49,286 bases of DNA, from positions 1-49,286 of the forward strand of contig DASYRM010000221.1 of assembly GCA_036004405.1 (NCBI GenBank), written 5' to 3'. The notes beneath the pieces were generated by a model. That model was not told the DNA's origin. It worked only from the letters and a program-made list of their open reading frames with translations, and made no database searches. This DNA is from DASYRM01 sp036004405 (lineage in GTDB: Bacteria; Acidobacteriota; Vicinamibacteria; Vicinamibacterales; UBA2999). The position numbers and the translations under genes were made by a program. Of the stretch, positions 39,217 through 48,014 are shown piece after piece. Position 1 is the first letter of the stretch. Each line of letters begins with the position of its first letter.

Positions 39217-41166
39217 TCAGCCGAGGTCGAGCCGCCGCATCGTCTTGAGCAGCCCCTGCCGCGTGAGCCCAAGCTCGCGTGCGGCCTCGGCGCGGCACCC
39301 TGCGGCACGTGCCAAAGCCGCGCGCACCGCGTGTCGCTCGCACGCCGCCCGCACGGCGGCCAGCGTAGGCGGCCGGGCCTGCGGGTCCCGGATGCGGGCG
39401 GGCAAGAGCGACGGCGGCACCCGGCCCCGTGCGGGCGCGGCCACCGCGAGCGCCGCCGTGACGTTCTGCAGCTCCCGCACGTTGCCGGGCCAGGCATATG
39501 CCGCCAGCGCGCGCAGGACGTCGTCGCCGAGCGTGGCGGCGCTCCCCACCCGGGCGGCGGCCGCCTGCCAGAACATCTCGGCCAGCGCCGGCACGTCTTC
39601 GAGCCGCTCGCGCAGCGGCGGCACGCGCAGACGTACCACGTCGAGCCGGTAGAGCAGGTCGGCGCGAAACCGCCCGGCCGCCACTTCTTCGGTCATGCAC
39701 CGGTTGGCGGCGGCCACGATCCGCACGTCGATGGGGCGCGTCACCGCCTCGCCGAGCCGGCGCACCTCCTGCTGCTGAATCACGCGCAGCAGCTTCGCCT
39801 GGGCCCGCGCGGACAGCTCCGACACCTCGTCGAGAAACAGCGTGCCGCCACTCGCTTCCTCGAACAGGCCGGGCCGATCGGCCGGGGCACCGGTGTAGGC
39901 GCCGCGCGCGTGGCCAAACAGCTCCGCCTCGACGAGGTCGTCGGGCAGGGCGGCGCAGTTGACGTCGCAGAACCGGCGCGCCGCGCGAGGGCTGAGACGA
40001 TGGAGCGCGCGCGCCACGAGCTCCTTCCCCACCCCGCTCTCGCCCTCCACCAGCACCGCGAACGGCGCAGCGGCCGCACGCACGATCGATCGCCGCAGAT
40101 CGTCGAGGGCGTGGCTCGGTCCGGCGATCTCCGGGACGAATGCTCCGGGAAGCGGCGCGGGCGAACGCGGCGTCGGGCCCGCTGGGCGTGATTGCGCCGC
40201 CACCACGGTGGCCATCGTCGCGCGCTCGATGGCGAGACGCAGCAGCGGCGGGGCCACGGCGGCCGTTCGTCGGAGGCGGCGGCCCGCCACGTCGGCTTCG
40301 CCGTGCATCCCCGCGCGCCGAAGCACCCCGATCCAGATCACCCTCGCGCGCGCCAGCTCGAGCGGCACCCGCGCCGCGTGCGCACGAAGCCGGATGCCTT
40401 CGAGGCACGACCCTGCCGCGTCCAGATCGCCGGCCTCGCCCACGATTCGCAACCGGGCGCGCTCGACAATCGCCTGGGCCTGCGGGCTGACGTCGAGTCC
40501 GGCGAGCTGGCGGCCAGCCGAGAGACGCCGGCCGGCGTCGAACAGCCGCGCTCGTGTCAGCAGCACCCGGACGGCGATCGACTCGATCCACGCCGCGACC
40601 ACCGTGTCGCTCTGCGTTTCTTGTGCGGGAACCGGCGTGTCGGACACTTCAGAGTGGCCGCGCCAGAGCGCCAACCGTCCCAGGCAGGCATCGGCCCACG
40701 CACGGTGAGCGGCACCGAGCGCCGACACGCCGGCGATGGCCCGTACCCGCTCGTCCGCTTCCTCCAGCCGCGCCGAGTCGATCAGGGCACCGACGGCCCA
40801 CAACGACGCATCGAGCGCCAGACTGCCGGCCCCGGCCGCACTCGCCGCCTCGCCGGCGTCGGCAAAGGTCCGCTCCGCGTCGGTAGGCCGGCCGCGTGCG
40901 AGCAGCAGGCGGCCGAGATCGATCAGCACCCGCGCACACGGCTCCCGCGCCTGCCGCCTCGCCAGCGCGCCTGCAACGTCGCGCAGTAGGCGTTCGGCCG
41001 CGGCGTGGCGTCCCGCGCGCGCAAAGGCGTCCGCCCGCCGCGCCCGCTGCAGCTGCTCGGCAACGGCCGGCGACAGCGCCGTCAGACGCGATGCAGCGGC
41101 GTGCAGTCGATCCCGTTCGCGCGGCACGCGCTCGGCGGACACAGCCACGGCAGGGAGGTCATGCAA
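39217..41166 (-). CDS. Sigma-54-dependent transcriptional activator with N-terminal helical repeats
   Basis: A 649-residue bacterial enhancer-binding protein. The first 330 residues are Ala/Arg-rich helices of TPR type (e.g. AFARAGRHAAAERLLRDVAGAL, RVLIDLGRLLLARGRPTDAERTFADAGEA), not a receiver, GAF or PAS domain. The AAA+ domain follows: Walker A GESGVGKE (about 375), sigma-54 contact loop GAYTGA (about 424, a Tyr variant of GAFTGA), Walker B GGTLFLDEV, RVIQQQEVRRLGE and RADLLYRLDVVRLRVPPLRER. The C-terminal helix-turn-helix is ALARAAGCRAEAARELGLTRQGLLKTMRRL. The signal is likely protein-protein through the repeat domain. Target genes are unknown; it is divergent from aroC and upstream of the permease pair. 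Confidence 0.88.
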   Translation of the reverse strand: MHDLPAVAVSAERVPRERDRLHAAASRLTALSPAVAEQLQRARRADAFARAGRHAAAERLLRDVAGALARRQAREPCARVLIDLGRLLLARGRPTDAERTFADAGEAASAAGAGSLALDASLWAVGALIDSARLEEADERVRAIAGVSALGAAHRAWADACLGRLALWRGHSEVSDTPVPAQETQSDTVVAAWIESIAVRVLLTRARLFDAGRRLSAGRQLAGLDVSPQAQAIVERARLRIVGEAGDLDAAGSCLEGIRLRAHAARVPLELARARVIWIGVLRRAGMHGEADVAGRRLRRTAAVAPPLLRLAIERATMATVVAAQSRPAGPTPRSPAPLPGAFVPEIAGPSHALDDLRRSIVRAAAAPFAVLVEGESGVGKELVARALHRLSPRAARRFCDVNCAALPDDLVEAELFGHARGAYTGAPADRPGLFEEASGGTLFLDEVSELSARAQAKLLRVIQQQEVRRLGEAVTRPIDVRIVAAANRCMTEEVAAGRFRADLLYRLDVVRLRVPPLRERLEDVPALAEMFWQAAAARVGSAATLGDDVLRALAAYAWPGNVRELQNVTAALAVAAPARGRVPPSLLPARIRDPQARPPTLAAVRAACERHAVRAALARAAGCRAEAARELGLTRQGLLKTMRRLDLG

Positions 41167-41250
41167 CGCGGCGCGCCGGCCGCCACACGCGGCCAGCGGC
41201 TGCGCACGCCACCGGGGCCTGCAGTTTCTTCCGTATTAAAATGAGCGCGA

Positions 41251-42459
41251 ATGCTCAGATTTCTCAGCGCCGGCGAGTCTCACGGCCAGGCGCTCGTCAT
41301 CACCATCGACGGCATGCCCGCCGGCCTCGAGATCGACATCGACGGACTCAACCGGCAGCTGCGGCGCCGCCAGGGCGGCTACGGGCGTGGGCGGCGCATG
41401 CAGATCGAAAGCGACCGGGCGGAGATACTGGCCGGCGTCCGGAAAGGCCTGACCACCGGCGCGCCGATCGCGATGCTCATTCGCAACCGCGACTGGGTCA
41501 ACTGGCAGCAGACGATGCACGTCGAGAAGGAGATGCCCGAAGGCGCCACCGGCGCCAACCGGGCCGATGTCACGCGGCCGCGCCCCGGCCACGCCGACCT
41601 CGCCGGCGCGCTCAAGTACGGCCACACCGACGTGCGCGACGTGCTCGAGCGCGCCAGCGCGCGCGAGACGGCCTCACGCGTCGCCGCCGGCACGCTGGCC
41701 CGCCAGCTCCTGGGCCGCTTCGGGGTGCGGATCGCCAGCCACGTCTCGGTCATCGGCGATGTCGGCCTGACGGCGGACCGCGCGGTGTCCTTCGCGGAAG
41801 CCGAGGCGCTGGCCGACGACGCGCCGATCCGCTGCGTGGATGCGGCGATCGAGCAGCAGATGATCGCGTCGATCGACAAGGCCCGCGAGGCCGGCGATAC
41901 GCTCGGCGGCGCCTTCGAGATCATCGCCACAGGCGTCCCCGTGGGGCTCGGCTCCTACGTGCAGTGGGACCGCAAGCTCGACGGTCGGCTGGGCCAGGCG
42001 ATCATGTGCATCCACGCGATCAAGGCGGTCGGCATCGGCATCGGGCCGGAAGTCGCGCTGCGCCCCGGCTCGCGCGTGCACGACGAGATCCTGCCGCCCG
42101 CGGTGGCGCCGAGCGCTCTCGTGCGCCCCACCAACAACGCCGGCGGCCTCGAAGGCGGCGTCACCAACGGGCAGGACGTCCGCGTCACCGGCTTCATGAA
42201 ACCGATCGCCACGCTCATGAACCCGCTGCGTTCCGTCGACCTCACGACGATGCAGAACGCGCCGGCGGCCATCGAGCGCAGCGACGTGTGCGCCGTGCCG
42301 GCCGCAGCGGTCGTGGGAGAAGCCATGGTGTCGTTCGTGCTGGCGGACGCCTTCCTCGAGAAGTTCGGTGGCGATTCGGTGGACGAGATCGCGCGGCACT
42401 ACGCGGCCTCGGCCGATCAGGTCGCGGCGCGCTTCGCCGTCGGCGGCAGCCGCGCCTGA
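41251..42459 (+). CDS. aroC: Chorismate synthase
   Basis: Last shikimate-pathway step: EPSP to chorismate, FMN-dependent without net redox change. The 402-residue protein shows the family signatures GESHGQALVITIDGMPAGLEI, RRRQGGYGRGRRM, the TRPRPGHADLAGALKYGHTDVRDVLERASARETASRVAAGTLA block, and GFMKPIATLMNPLRSVDL. TAAAAT (41237-41242) lies 8 bases before the ATG, with no ribosome site, so the transcript may be leaderless. The gene is 11 kb from the aromatic supra-operon and on the opposite strand, so its control is separate. Def follows 16 bases downstream. Confidence 0.97.
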   Translation: MLRFLSAGESHGQALVITIDGMPAGLEIDIDGLNRQLRRRQGGYGRGRRMQIESDRAEILAGVRKGLTTGAPIAMLIRNRDWVNWQQTMHVEKEMPEGATGANRADVTRPRPGHADLAGALKYGHTDVRDVLERASARETASRVAAGTLARQLLGRFGVRIASHVSVIGDVGLTADRAVSFAEAEALADDAPIRCVDAAIEQQMIASIDKAREAGDTLGGAFEIIATGVPVGLGSYVQWDRKLDGRLGQAIMCIHAIKAVGIGIGPEVALRPGSRVHDEILPPAVAPSALVRPTNNAGGLEGGVTNGQDVRVTGFMKPIATLMNPLRSVDLTTMQNAPAAIERSDVCAVPAAAVVGEAMVSFVLADAFLEKFGGDSVDEIARHYAASADQVAARFAVGGSRA

Positions 42460-42475
42460 GCCGTCTCGGCGTCCG

Positions 42476-42985
42476 ATGATCCGGCCCATCCTTCGCTACG
42501 GCGCCGACACGCTGCACCGTGCCGCCGCACCGGTGGCCGAGGTCACACCCGAGATCCAGCGGCTCATCGACGAGATGATCCAGACGATGTATGCGGCGCC
42601 CGGCGTCGGCCTTGCAGCCCCGCAGATCGGCGTCCCCCTCCGGATCTTCGTGGCGGACGTGTCGGTGGGCCGCGACCCGGCGGGGTTGCACGTCTTCGTC
42701 AACCCGGAGTTCGTCGAGCGGGACGGCATGCAGCTCGAGGAAGAAGGCTGCCTGAGCGTGCCCGGGTTCAACGCCACCGTGGCCCGGCCGAGCCGCGCCA
42801 CCGTCAAAGGGCTGGATCGCAACGGCGTGGAGCACAGCGTGACCGGCACGGAACTTCTCGCCCGCTGTTTCCAGCACGAGATGGATCACCTCGACGGGAC
42901 GCTCTTCGTCGATCGCCTGCGCGGCCTGCAGAAAGACCTGATCGTCCGGAAGATCAAGAAGCTCGAACGCGCCGGCAAATGGTGA
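42476..42985 (+). CDS. def: Peptide deformylase
   Basis: Removes the formyl group from nascent proteins. The 169-residue enzyme has all three motifs: GVGLAAPQIG, EEGCLSVPG with the metal-binding Cys, and QHEMDHLDG with the HExxH zinc/iron site. ATG at 42476, 16 bases after aroC. Its 3' end overlaps the fmt start by 7 bases, the conserved def-fmt order that couples deformylation with formylation of initiator tRNA. Confidence 0.97.
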   Translation: MIRPILRYGADTLHRAAAPVAEVTPEIQRLIDEMIQTMYAAPGVGLAAPQIGVPLRIFVADVSVGRDPAGLHVFVNPEFVERDGMQLEEEGCLSVPGFNATVARPSRATVKGLDRNGVEHSVTGTELLARCFQHEMDHLDGTLFVDRLRGLQKDLIVRKIKKLERAGKW

Positions 42986-43929
42986 ACACGCTGCGTGTCG
43001 TCTTCTTCGGCACGCCGCGTTTTGCCGTGCCCACGCTCGAGGCGCTGCTCGGCTCGCGCCACCAGGTGGTGGGCGTCGTCACGCAGCCCGACCGGCCGCG
43101 CGGCCGGGGGCAGAAGCTGACCGATGGACCGGTGAAAGCGCTGGCCGTCGCGTGCGGGCTGCCGCTGCTCCAGCCCTCGACGTTGAAGGACCCGTCGGTC
43201 GCGGCCGGTCTCGAGGCCTGGCGGCCCGACCTCGGGGTGGTGGCCGCCTACGGCCGGATCATCCCGTCGTCGATGCTCGCGCTGCCCCGCTTCGGCATGA
43301 TCAATGTCCACCCGTCGCTGCTCCCGAAATACCGTGGGGCCGCACCGGTGCACCGCGCTGTCATTGCCGGGGACGCCGAGACCGGCGTCACCATCATGCG
43401 TGTGGCGGCAAAGCTGGACTCGGGCGCGATGTTCGCGCGCACGACGCGACCGATTGGTCCCGACGAGACGAGCGAGGAGCTCGAGGACGCGCTCGCGAGC
43501 CTCGGCGCCCGCCTGCTCGTCGAGGTGGTGGATGCGATTGCGGACGGCACCGCGCATGAAGAGCCGCAGGACGAACGGCTCGTGACCTACGCCGCACGGC
43601 TCACCAAGGACGAGGGGCTGATCGACTGGACACTGCCCGCCCAGCGCGTGCACGACCGCGTGCGCGGCCTGCATCCCTGGCCGCACGCTTACACGTTCGT
43701 GGACGGGCGGCGCGTCATCGTCTGGCGCACGATTCCGCTCGGATACCCGGCGAGGGGACCCGCGGGCACCGTGATGCACGCCGACCGCGACGGCCTCCAC
43801 GTGGCCGCTGGTGACGGTTGCGCCCTCACGCTGCTGGAGCTGCAGTCGGAAGGCGGACGGCCGCTGCCCGCGGCCGACTTTCTGCGTGGCCACCCGATCG
43901 CGCCAGGCGCGCGCTTCGGCGGCCCATGA
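42979..43929 (+). CDS. fmt: Methionyl-tRNA formyltransferase
   Basis: Formylates initiator Met-tRNA using 10-formyl-tetrahydrofolate. The 316-residue protein begins LRVVFFGTPRFAVPTLEALL, has VTQPDRPRGRGQKL, the catalytic region GMINVHPSLLPKYRGAAPVHRAVIAGD with Asn, His and downstream Asp in KLDSGAMF, and a C-terminal tRNA-binding OB-like domain (RGLHPWPHAYTFVDGRRV). The start ATG 42979 overlaps def; GTG 42982 is an alternative forming a GTGA overlap. The stop overlaps rsmB (ATGA). Confidence 0.96.
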   Translation: MVNTLRVVFFGTPRFAVPTLEALLGSRHQVVGVVTQPDRPRGRGQKLTDGPVKALAVACGLPLLQPSTLKDPSVAAGLEAWRPDLGVVAAYGRIIPSSMLALPRFGMINVHPSLLPKYRGAAPVHRAVIAGDAETGVTIMRVAAKLDSGAMFARTTRPIGPDETSEELEDALASLGARLLVEVVDAIADGTAHEEPQDERLVTYAARLTKDEGLIDWTLPAQRVHDRVRGLHPWPHAYTFVDGRRVIVWRTIPLGYPARGPAGTVMHADRDGLHVAAGDGCALTLLELQSEGGRPLPAADFLRGHPIAPGARFGGP

Positions 43930-45275
43930 CGGCGCCCGCGCGCGTGGCCGCCTTCCGCGCGCTCCGCGAGGTGACGCGCGGCGACGCGCAGCCCGCCGCG
44001 GTGCTGGCGCGCGAGCACCGCGGGCTCGCCGATCCCCGCGACCGTGCCCTGACCACCGAGATCGTCACCGGGACGCTGCGCTGGCAGCGCGCGCTCGACG
44101 GCGCCATTGCGCGGACGGCGGCGCGATCGCTCGACACCGTCCACGCCGACCTGCTCCTGATCCTGCGCCTCAGCCTGTACCAACTGCTGCATCTCGATCG
44201 TGTGCCGGCGTCCGCCGTCGTGGACGACGCCGTGTCGCTGGCGCGCACCGCCGGTCAGGCGCGCGCCACCGGTTTCGTCAACGGCGTTCTGCGCACCCTG
44301 TCGCGTACGCGCGACCGGCTCGGCCTGCCGCCCCGCCCGGCGGACGGCGCCTCGCGACAGGCAGCGCTCGACTATCTGGGCATCACCCAGTCGCATCCCG
44401 ACTGGCTGGTGGCGCGCTGGCTCGATCGCTACGGTTTCGAGCCCACCGCCGCCTGGACCGAGTTCAACAACTCCATTCCAGCCCTCACCCTGCGCGCCAA
44501 TCGGCTGGTGACGTCTCGCGACGCGCTTCGCCAGGAATTGCTCGCCGAGGACGACCTCGTCACCACGCCCGGCCGCTATGCCCCCGACGCGCTCGTCGTC
44601 CAGGGCGGGCGGCTGCCAGAAGCACGGGGGCGCTTCACCATTCAGGACGAAGCCTCGCAGCTCGTGCCGCTCCTGCTCGGTGCCCGGCCCGGTGAACGGG
44701 TGCTGGATCTCTGCGCCTCGCCGGGCGGAAAGGCCACGGCGCTCGCGGCGGAGATGGACGGCCGCGGCCTCATCGTGGCGTGCGACGCCCGTCCCCGCCG
44801 CATGCGGCTGCTGGCCGCGACCGTGCGCGACAGCCGCGCGCCGAACGTCCGGCTCGTGCAGGTGGGCAGCCGCGACGAGGTGCCGTTCTCGCCGGTGTTC
44901 GACAAGGTCATCGTCGATGCGCCCTGCTCGGGGCTGGGCACGGTGCGCCGCGATCCGGACATCCGCTGGCGCCGCACCGAAACGGAACTGGCCACGTTTG
45001 CCGCGTATCAGCAGACGCTGCTCGCGCGCGCGGCCCGCACGGTGGCTCCGGGCGGCCGGCTCGTCTACGCTACGTGCTCGAGCGAGCCCGAGGAGAACGA
45101 GGCGGTGGTGGACGCGTTTCTTGCCGCCCACTCCGGCTTCAGGCTGGCGGACGCGCGCGAGATTGACGACGCCCGGCTCGGCCCGGTGACCGATCCTCGC
45201 GGGATGCTGCGCACGCTGCCGTTTGCCCACGGGCTCGAGGCCTTCTTCGCCGCCGCTCTGGTCCGGCTCGGCTGA
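43926..45275 (+). CDS. rsmB: 16S rRNA (cytosine967-C5)-methyltransferase
   Basis: Methylates C967 of 16S rRNA using SAM. The 449-residue protein has an N-terminal NusB-like RNA-binding domain (1 to about 130: RVAAFRALREVTRGDAQPAAVLA, DRALTTEIVTGTLRWQRALDGAI, FVNGVLRTLSR). The methyltransferase domain has QDEASQLVPLLLGARPGERVLDLCASPGGKATALA, DAPCSGLGTVRRDPDIRW with the release Cys, and YATCSSEPEENEAVV with the catalytic Cys. Start ATG 43926 overlaps the fmt stop. The def-fmt-rsmB order is widely conserved. Confidence 0.95.
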   Translation: MTAPARVAAFRALREVTRGDAQPAAVLAREHRGLADPRDRALTTEIVTGTLRWQRALDGAIARTAARSLDTVHADLLLILRLSLYQLLHLDRVPASAVVDDAVSLARTAGQARATGFVNGVLRTLSRTRDRLGLPPRPADGASRQAALDYLGITQSHPDWLVARWLDRYGFEPTAAWTEFNNSIPALTLRANRLVTSRDALRQELLAEDDLVTTPGRYAPDALVVQGGRLPEARGRFTIQDEASQLVPLLLGARPGERVLDLCASPGGKATALAAEMDGRGLIVACDARPRRMRLLAATVRDSRAPNVRLVQVGSRDEVPFSPVFDKVIVDAPCSGLGTVRRDPDIRWRRTETELATFAAYQQTLLARAARTVAPGGRLVYATCSSEPEENEAVVDAFLAAHSGFRLADAREIDDARLGPVTDPRGMLRTLPFAHGLEAFFAAALVRLG

Positions 45276-45305
45276 AGGCGCGCCCGTGGTACGATCGTGG
45301 TGTTC

Positions 45306-46028
45306 ATGCCGCTCGGCACGCGCGTCTGGAAGCTCGGAAAGCTGCTGCTCCTGGCGGGCGCCCTTGGCCTCACCTTCCTCGTCTTCTTCGGCATCGCCAT
45401 GCGCGCCGCACTGAAAGCGCGCGAGGTACGGGTTCCGGGCCTCGTGGGGTCCACCGTGCCCGAGGCGACGCGCTCGCTCGGGTCGCTCGGCCTGGGGCTG
45501 CGCGTGGACGACACGCGGCGGCCGGACGAGCACGTGCCGACGGGGCACATCATGCAGCAGGAACCGGGCCAGGGCGCGCTGGCCCGCCAGCAGCGCTCGG
45601 TGCGCGTGTGGGTCAGCTCGGGGCCGCGCGCCACCATCGTGCCGCAGCTGGCGGCGCAGACCGAGCGCACCGCGCGCATCCGGCTCGAACAGGGCGGACT
45701 GACCATCGCGTCGGTCTCCGAGATTCGATCGACGGCCTATCCCGCCGATACCGTCATCGCCCAGGATCCGCCGGCCGCCACCATGGCCCCCGGCGTCTCG
45801 CTCCTCGTAAACCGTGGAGAGGAAGGGGCCGCCTACGTGATGCCCGACGTCATCGGGATCGACGGCACTCGCGCCGCGGATACGCTGCGCAAGCAGGGGC
45901 TGCGCGTCACCGTCGTGGGATCGCAGCCGTATCCGGGTGTGCCGGCCGGCACGGTCGTGCGGCAGCGTCCGTCGGGCGGGTTCAAGGTGACGGCCGCCGA
46001 CGCGGTGTCGCTCGAGGTGAGCCGATGA
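45306..46028 (+). CDS. PASTA domain membrane protein
   Basis: About 240 residues: a short cytoplasmic N-terminus, one membrane helix (about 11-35, KLLLLAGALGLTFLVFFGIAM) and three PASTA repeats: VRVPGLVGSTVPEATRSLGSLGLGL, ATIVPQLAAQTERTARIRLEQGGLTI and YVMPDVIGIDGTRAADTLRKQGLRV, each ending in a Q-x-P-x-G-like segment. PASTA repeats bind peptidoglycan fragments in Ser/Thr kinases and penicillin-binding proteins, but here no kinase or transpeptidase domain is attached. I prefer ATG 45306 over GTG 45297; TACGAT at 45290-45295 suggests an internal promoter 10 bases upstream. The stop overlaps rpe (ATGA). An envelope-sensing or anchoring role is inferred. Confidence 0.88.
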   Translation: MPLGTRVWKLGKLLLLAGALGLTFLVFFGIAMRAALKAREVRVPGLVGSTVPEATRSLGSLGLGLRVDDTRRPDEHVPTGHIMQQEPGQGALARQQRSVRVWVSSGPRATIVPQLAAQTERTARIRLEQGGLTIASVSEIRSTAYPADTVIAQDPPAATMAPGVSLLVNRGEEGAAYVMPDVIGIDGTRAADTLRKQGLRVTVVGSQPYPGVPAGTVVRQRPSGGFKVTAADAVSLEVSR

Positions 46029-46708
46029 GCGGCGGCATCCGGATCGCGCCGTCGATCCTCTCCGCCGACTTCGCGGCGCTCGGGCGCGACATCGCCGCCG
46101 CCGAGCGCGGCGGCGCCGACCTCATTCACGTGGACGTGATGGACGGCCACTTCGTCCCCAACATCACCATGGGCCCGCCGGTCGTGCAGGCGGTCAAGCG
46201 CGTGGCCACGCGGCCGCTCGACGTCCATCTGATGATCGAGCACCCCGACGACTACATCGAGGCGTTCGTGAAGGCGGGCGCGCACATGATCTCGGTGCAC
46301 GTCGAGGCCGTGCCGCACCTGCACCGCACGCTCTCCTTCATCCGCTCGTTCGGAGCGCTGGCCGGCGCCGTGCTCAACCCCTCCACGCCGGCATCGGCGC
46401 TCGAGGCCATCGCCGGCGACCTCGACTTCGTGGTGGTCATGTCGGTGAACCCCGGCTTCGGCGGCCAGAAGTTCATCCCGCAGAGCCTCGAGAAGATCCG
46501 CCGCGTGCGCGCCGTGCTCGGGGCCGCCGGCTCCACCGCGCCGATCGAGATCGACGGCGGCGTGGACGCCACCAACATCGAGGCGATTGCCGCCGCGGGC
46601 GCCACGATCTTCGTCGCCGGGAACGCCATCTTCGGCACCCCCGATCCGGAAGCCGCCACGCGCGCGCTGCGGGCCCGCGCCGAGCAGGCCGCCCGGGCGG
46701 AGGCATGA
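46025..46708 (+). CDS. rpe: Ribulose-phosphate 3-epimerase
   Basis: Interconverts ribulose 5-phosphate and xylulose 5-phosphate in the pentose phosphate pathway. The 227-residue TIM barrel has IAPSILSADFAALG, the signature DLIHVDVMDGHFVPNITMGP with metal-binding His and Asp, LDVHLMIEHP, VMSVNPGFGGQKFIPQSLEKI and EIDGGVDATNI with the second catalytic Asp, then FVAGNAIFG phosphate loop. Start ATG overlaps the PASTA gene stop, and its stop overlaps the thioesterase ATG. Confidence 0.97.
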   Translation: MSGGIRIAPSILSADFAALGRDIAAAERGGADLIHVDVMDGHFVPNITMGPPVVQAVKRVATRPLDVHLMIEHPDDYIEAFVKAGAHMISVHVEAVPHLHRTLSFIRSFGALAGAVLNPSTPASALEAIAGDLDFVVVMSVNPGFGGQKFIPQSLEKIRRVRAVLGAAGSTAPIEIDGGVDATNIEAIAAAGATIFVAGNAIFGTPDPEAATRALRARAEQAARAEA

Positions 46709-47154
46709 GCGAGTCGGCCGCGCACATGCGCCGGGCGCGCGTGCGCGTGCGATACGCCGACACCGACCAGATGGGCGTGACCTATCACGCCAACTATCTG
46801 GTCTGGTTCGAGGTGGGCCGCACCGATTGGCTGCGCGAGTCGGGCTGGACCTATCGCGACATGGAAGAAGCGGGCGTGTCCCTGCCGGTCATCGAAGTGT
46901 TCTGCCAATACCACCAGCCGGCGCGCTACGACGACGAGCTCGAGATTCGCACCCGGGCGACGCTGCTGACGCCGGTCCGGATCCGCTTCGACTACGAGGT
47001 CGTCCGCATGGCCGACGGCACCGCCTCGGCCTCGGGGCACAGCGTCCACGCCGCCCTGAACCCGGCCGGGCGGCCGTGCCGCCTGCCCGAGCGCGTGCTC
47101 GAGATGCTCAACCGCCCAACCGGCCAACCCGACAGCCCGACCGTCTACAATTGA
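46705..47154 (+). CDS. Acyl-CoA thioesterase, YbgC/FadM-like hotdog fold
   Basis: A 149-residue 4-hydroxybenzoyl-CoA thioesterase-type protein. It has VRVRYADTDQMGVTYHANYLVWFEVGRTDWLRE, with the catalytic Asp and the YHANYL/WFE hallmark, and a central strand VFCQYHQPARYDDELEI. YbgC-like enzymes hydrolyse acyl-CoA and in Proteobacteria are linked to the Tol-Pal envelope system. Start at 46705 overlaps rpe (ATGA). Just downstream lies bamD, an envelope gene. Exact substrate is unknown. Confidence 0.92.
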   Translation: MSESAAHMRRARVRVRYADTDQMGVTYHANYLVWFEVGRTDWLRESGWTYRDMEEAGVSLPVIEVFCQYHQPARYDDELEIRTRATLLTPVRIRFDYEVVRMADGTASASGHSVHAALNPAGRPCRLPERVLEMLNRPTGQPDSPTVYN

Positions 47155-47219
47155 GTGTTATGGCCCGCCTTCGCTGATGCTACGGCGCGGCAGGCCCACC
47201 GGAAGGCTTTCACGCACGC

Positions 47220-48014
47220 ATGACTGACTGGCATCTGTTTCGCGCCCGGGCGCTCTGGTGCACCGCTGCTGTTCTGGCGGTCACCCTCGCAGCGGCCTGT
47301 GGGCCCAAGAAGAACGTCATCCCGGCCAATATCTCCCAGCCGGACCGCTATCTCCTGGACAAGGCCGACGAGGCGATCAAGAAAAAGCGTTGGTCGGACG
47401 CCCGCGAGTACTACCGTCAGGTGGTGGACAACTACCCACAGAGCCCGATCCGGCCGGACGCGAAGCTCGGCATGGGAGAGACCTACCTGGGCGAGGGCTC
47501 GTCCGAGGCGCTCGTGATGGGCGCCAACGAGTTCCGGGAGTTCCTCACCTTCTACCCCACGAACGCCAAAGCCGACCTCGCGCAGTTTCATCTGGCGCTC
47601 TGTCACCAGAAGCAGATGCGCGCGGCCGAGCGGGACCAGACCGAGACGAAGGACGCCTTGAAGGAGTACCAGGTGTTCTTCGACCGTTACCCCAACAGCC
47701 CTCTGATGCCCGAGGTACGCGCGAAATGGCGTGAAGCCCGCGACCGCTTGAGCCAGGCGTCGTATCGCGTGGGCGTCACGTATTATCGGATTCGCGTGTA
47801 CGCGGGGGCCATCGATCGCTTTCGCGAGATTCTTCGCGACGATCCTGAATACGGCGCGCGTGACGGCGTCTACTACTACTTGTCCGATTCGCTCGCTCAG
47901 ATCAATCGGAAGGCCGAGGCCGTTCCGTACCTCGAGCGTCTGATCGCCGAGTTCAGCAAGAGTGAGCACTTGAAGAAAGCACAGAAGCGCCTCGCCGAAC
48001 TCAAGTCGAAGTAG
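47220..48014 (+). CDS. bamD: Outer membrane assembly lipoprotein BamD
   Basis: Lipoprotein subunit of the BAM complex that inserts beta-barrels into the outer membrane. The 264-residue protein has a lipoprotein signal peptide with lipobox LAAAC (Cys27). TPR-like helices follow: YLLDKADEAIKKKRWSDAREYYRQVVDNYPQSP, KLGMGETYLGEGSSEALVMGANEFREFLTFYPTN and LKEYQVFFDRYPNSPLMPEVRAKWREARDRL, and a last pair around YRIRVYAGAIDRFREILRDDPEY. Presence implies a diderm envelope. A TACAAT (47146-47151) at the end of the thioesterase gene may be its -10 box. GC content falls just after the gene. Confidence 0.92.
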   Translation: MTDWHLFRARALWCTAAVLAVTLAAACGPKKNVIPANISQPDRYLLDKADEAIKKKRWSDAREYYRQVVDNYPQSPIRPDAKLGMGETYLGEGSSEALVMGANEFREFLTFYPTNAKADLAQFHLALCHQKQMRAAERDQTETKDALKEYQVFFDRYPNSPLMPEVRAKWREARDRLSQASYRVGVTYYRIRVYAGAIDRFREILRDDPEYGARDGVYYYLSDSLAQINRKAEAVPYLERLIAEFSKSEHLKKAQKRLAELKSK

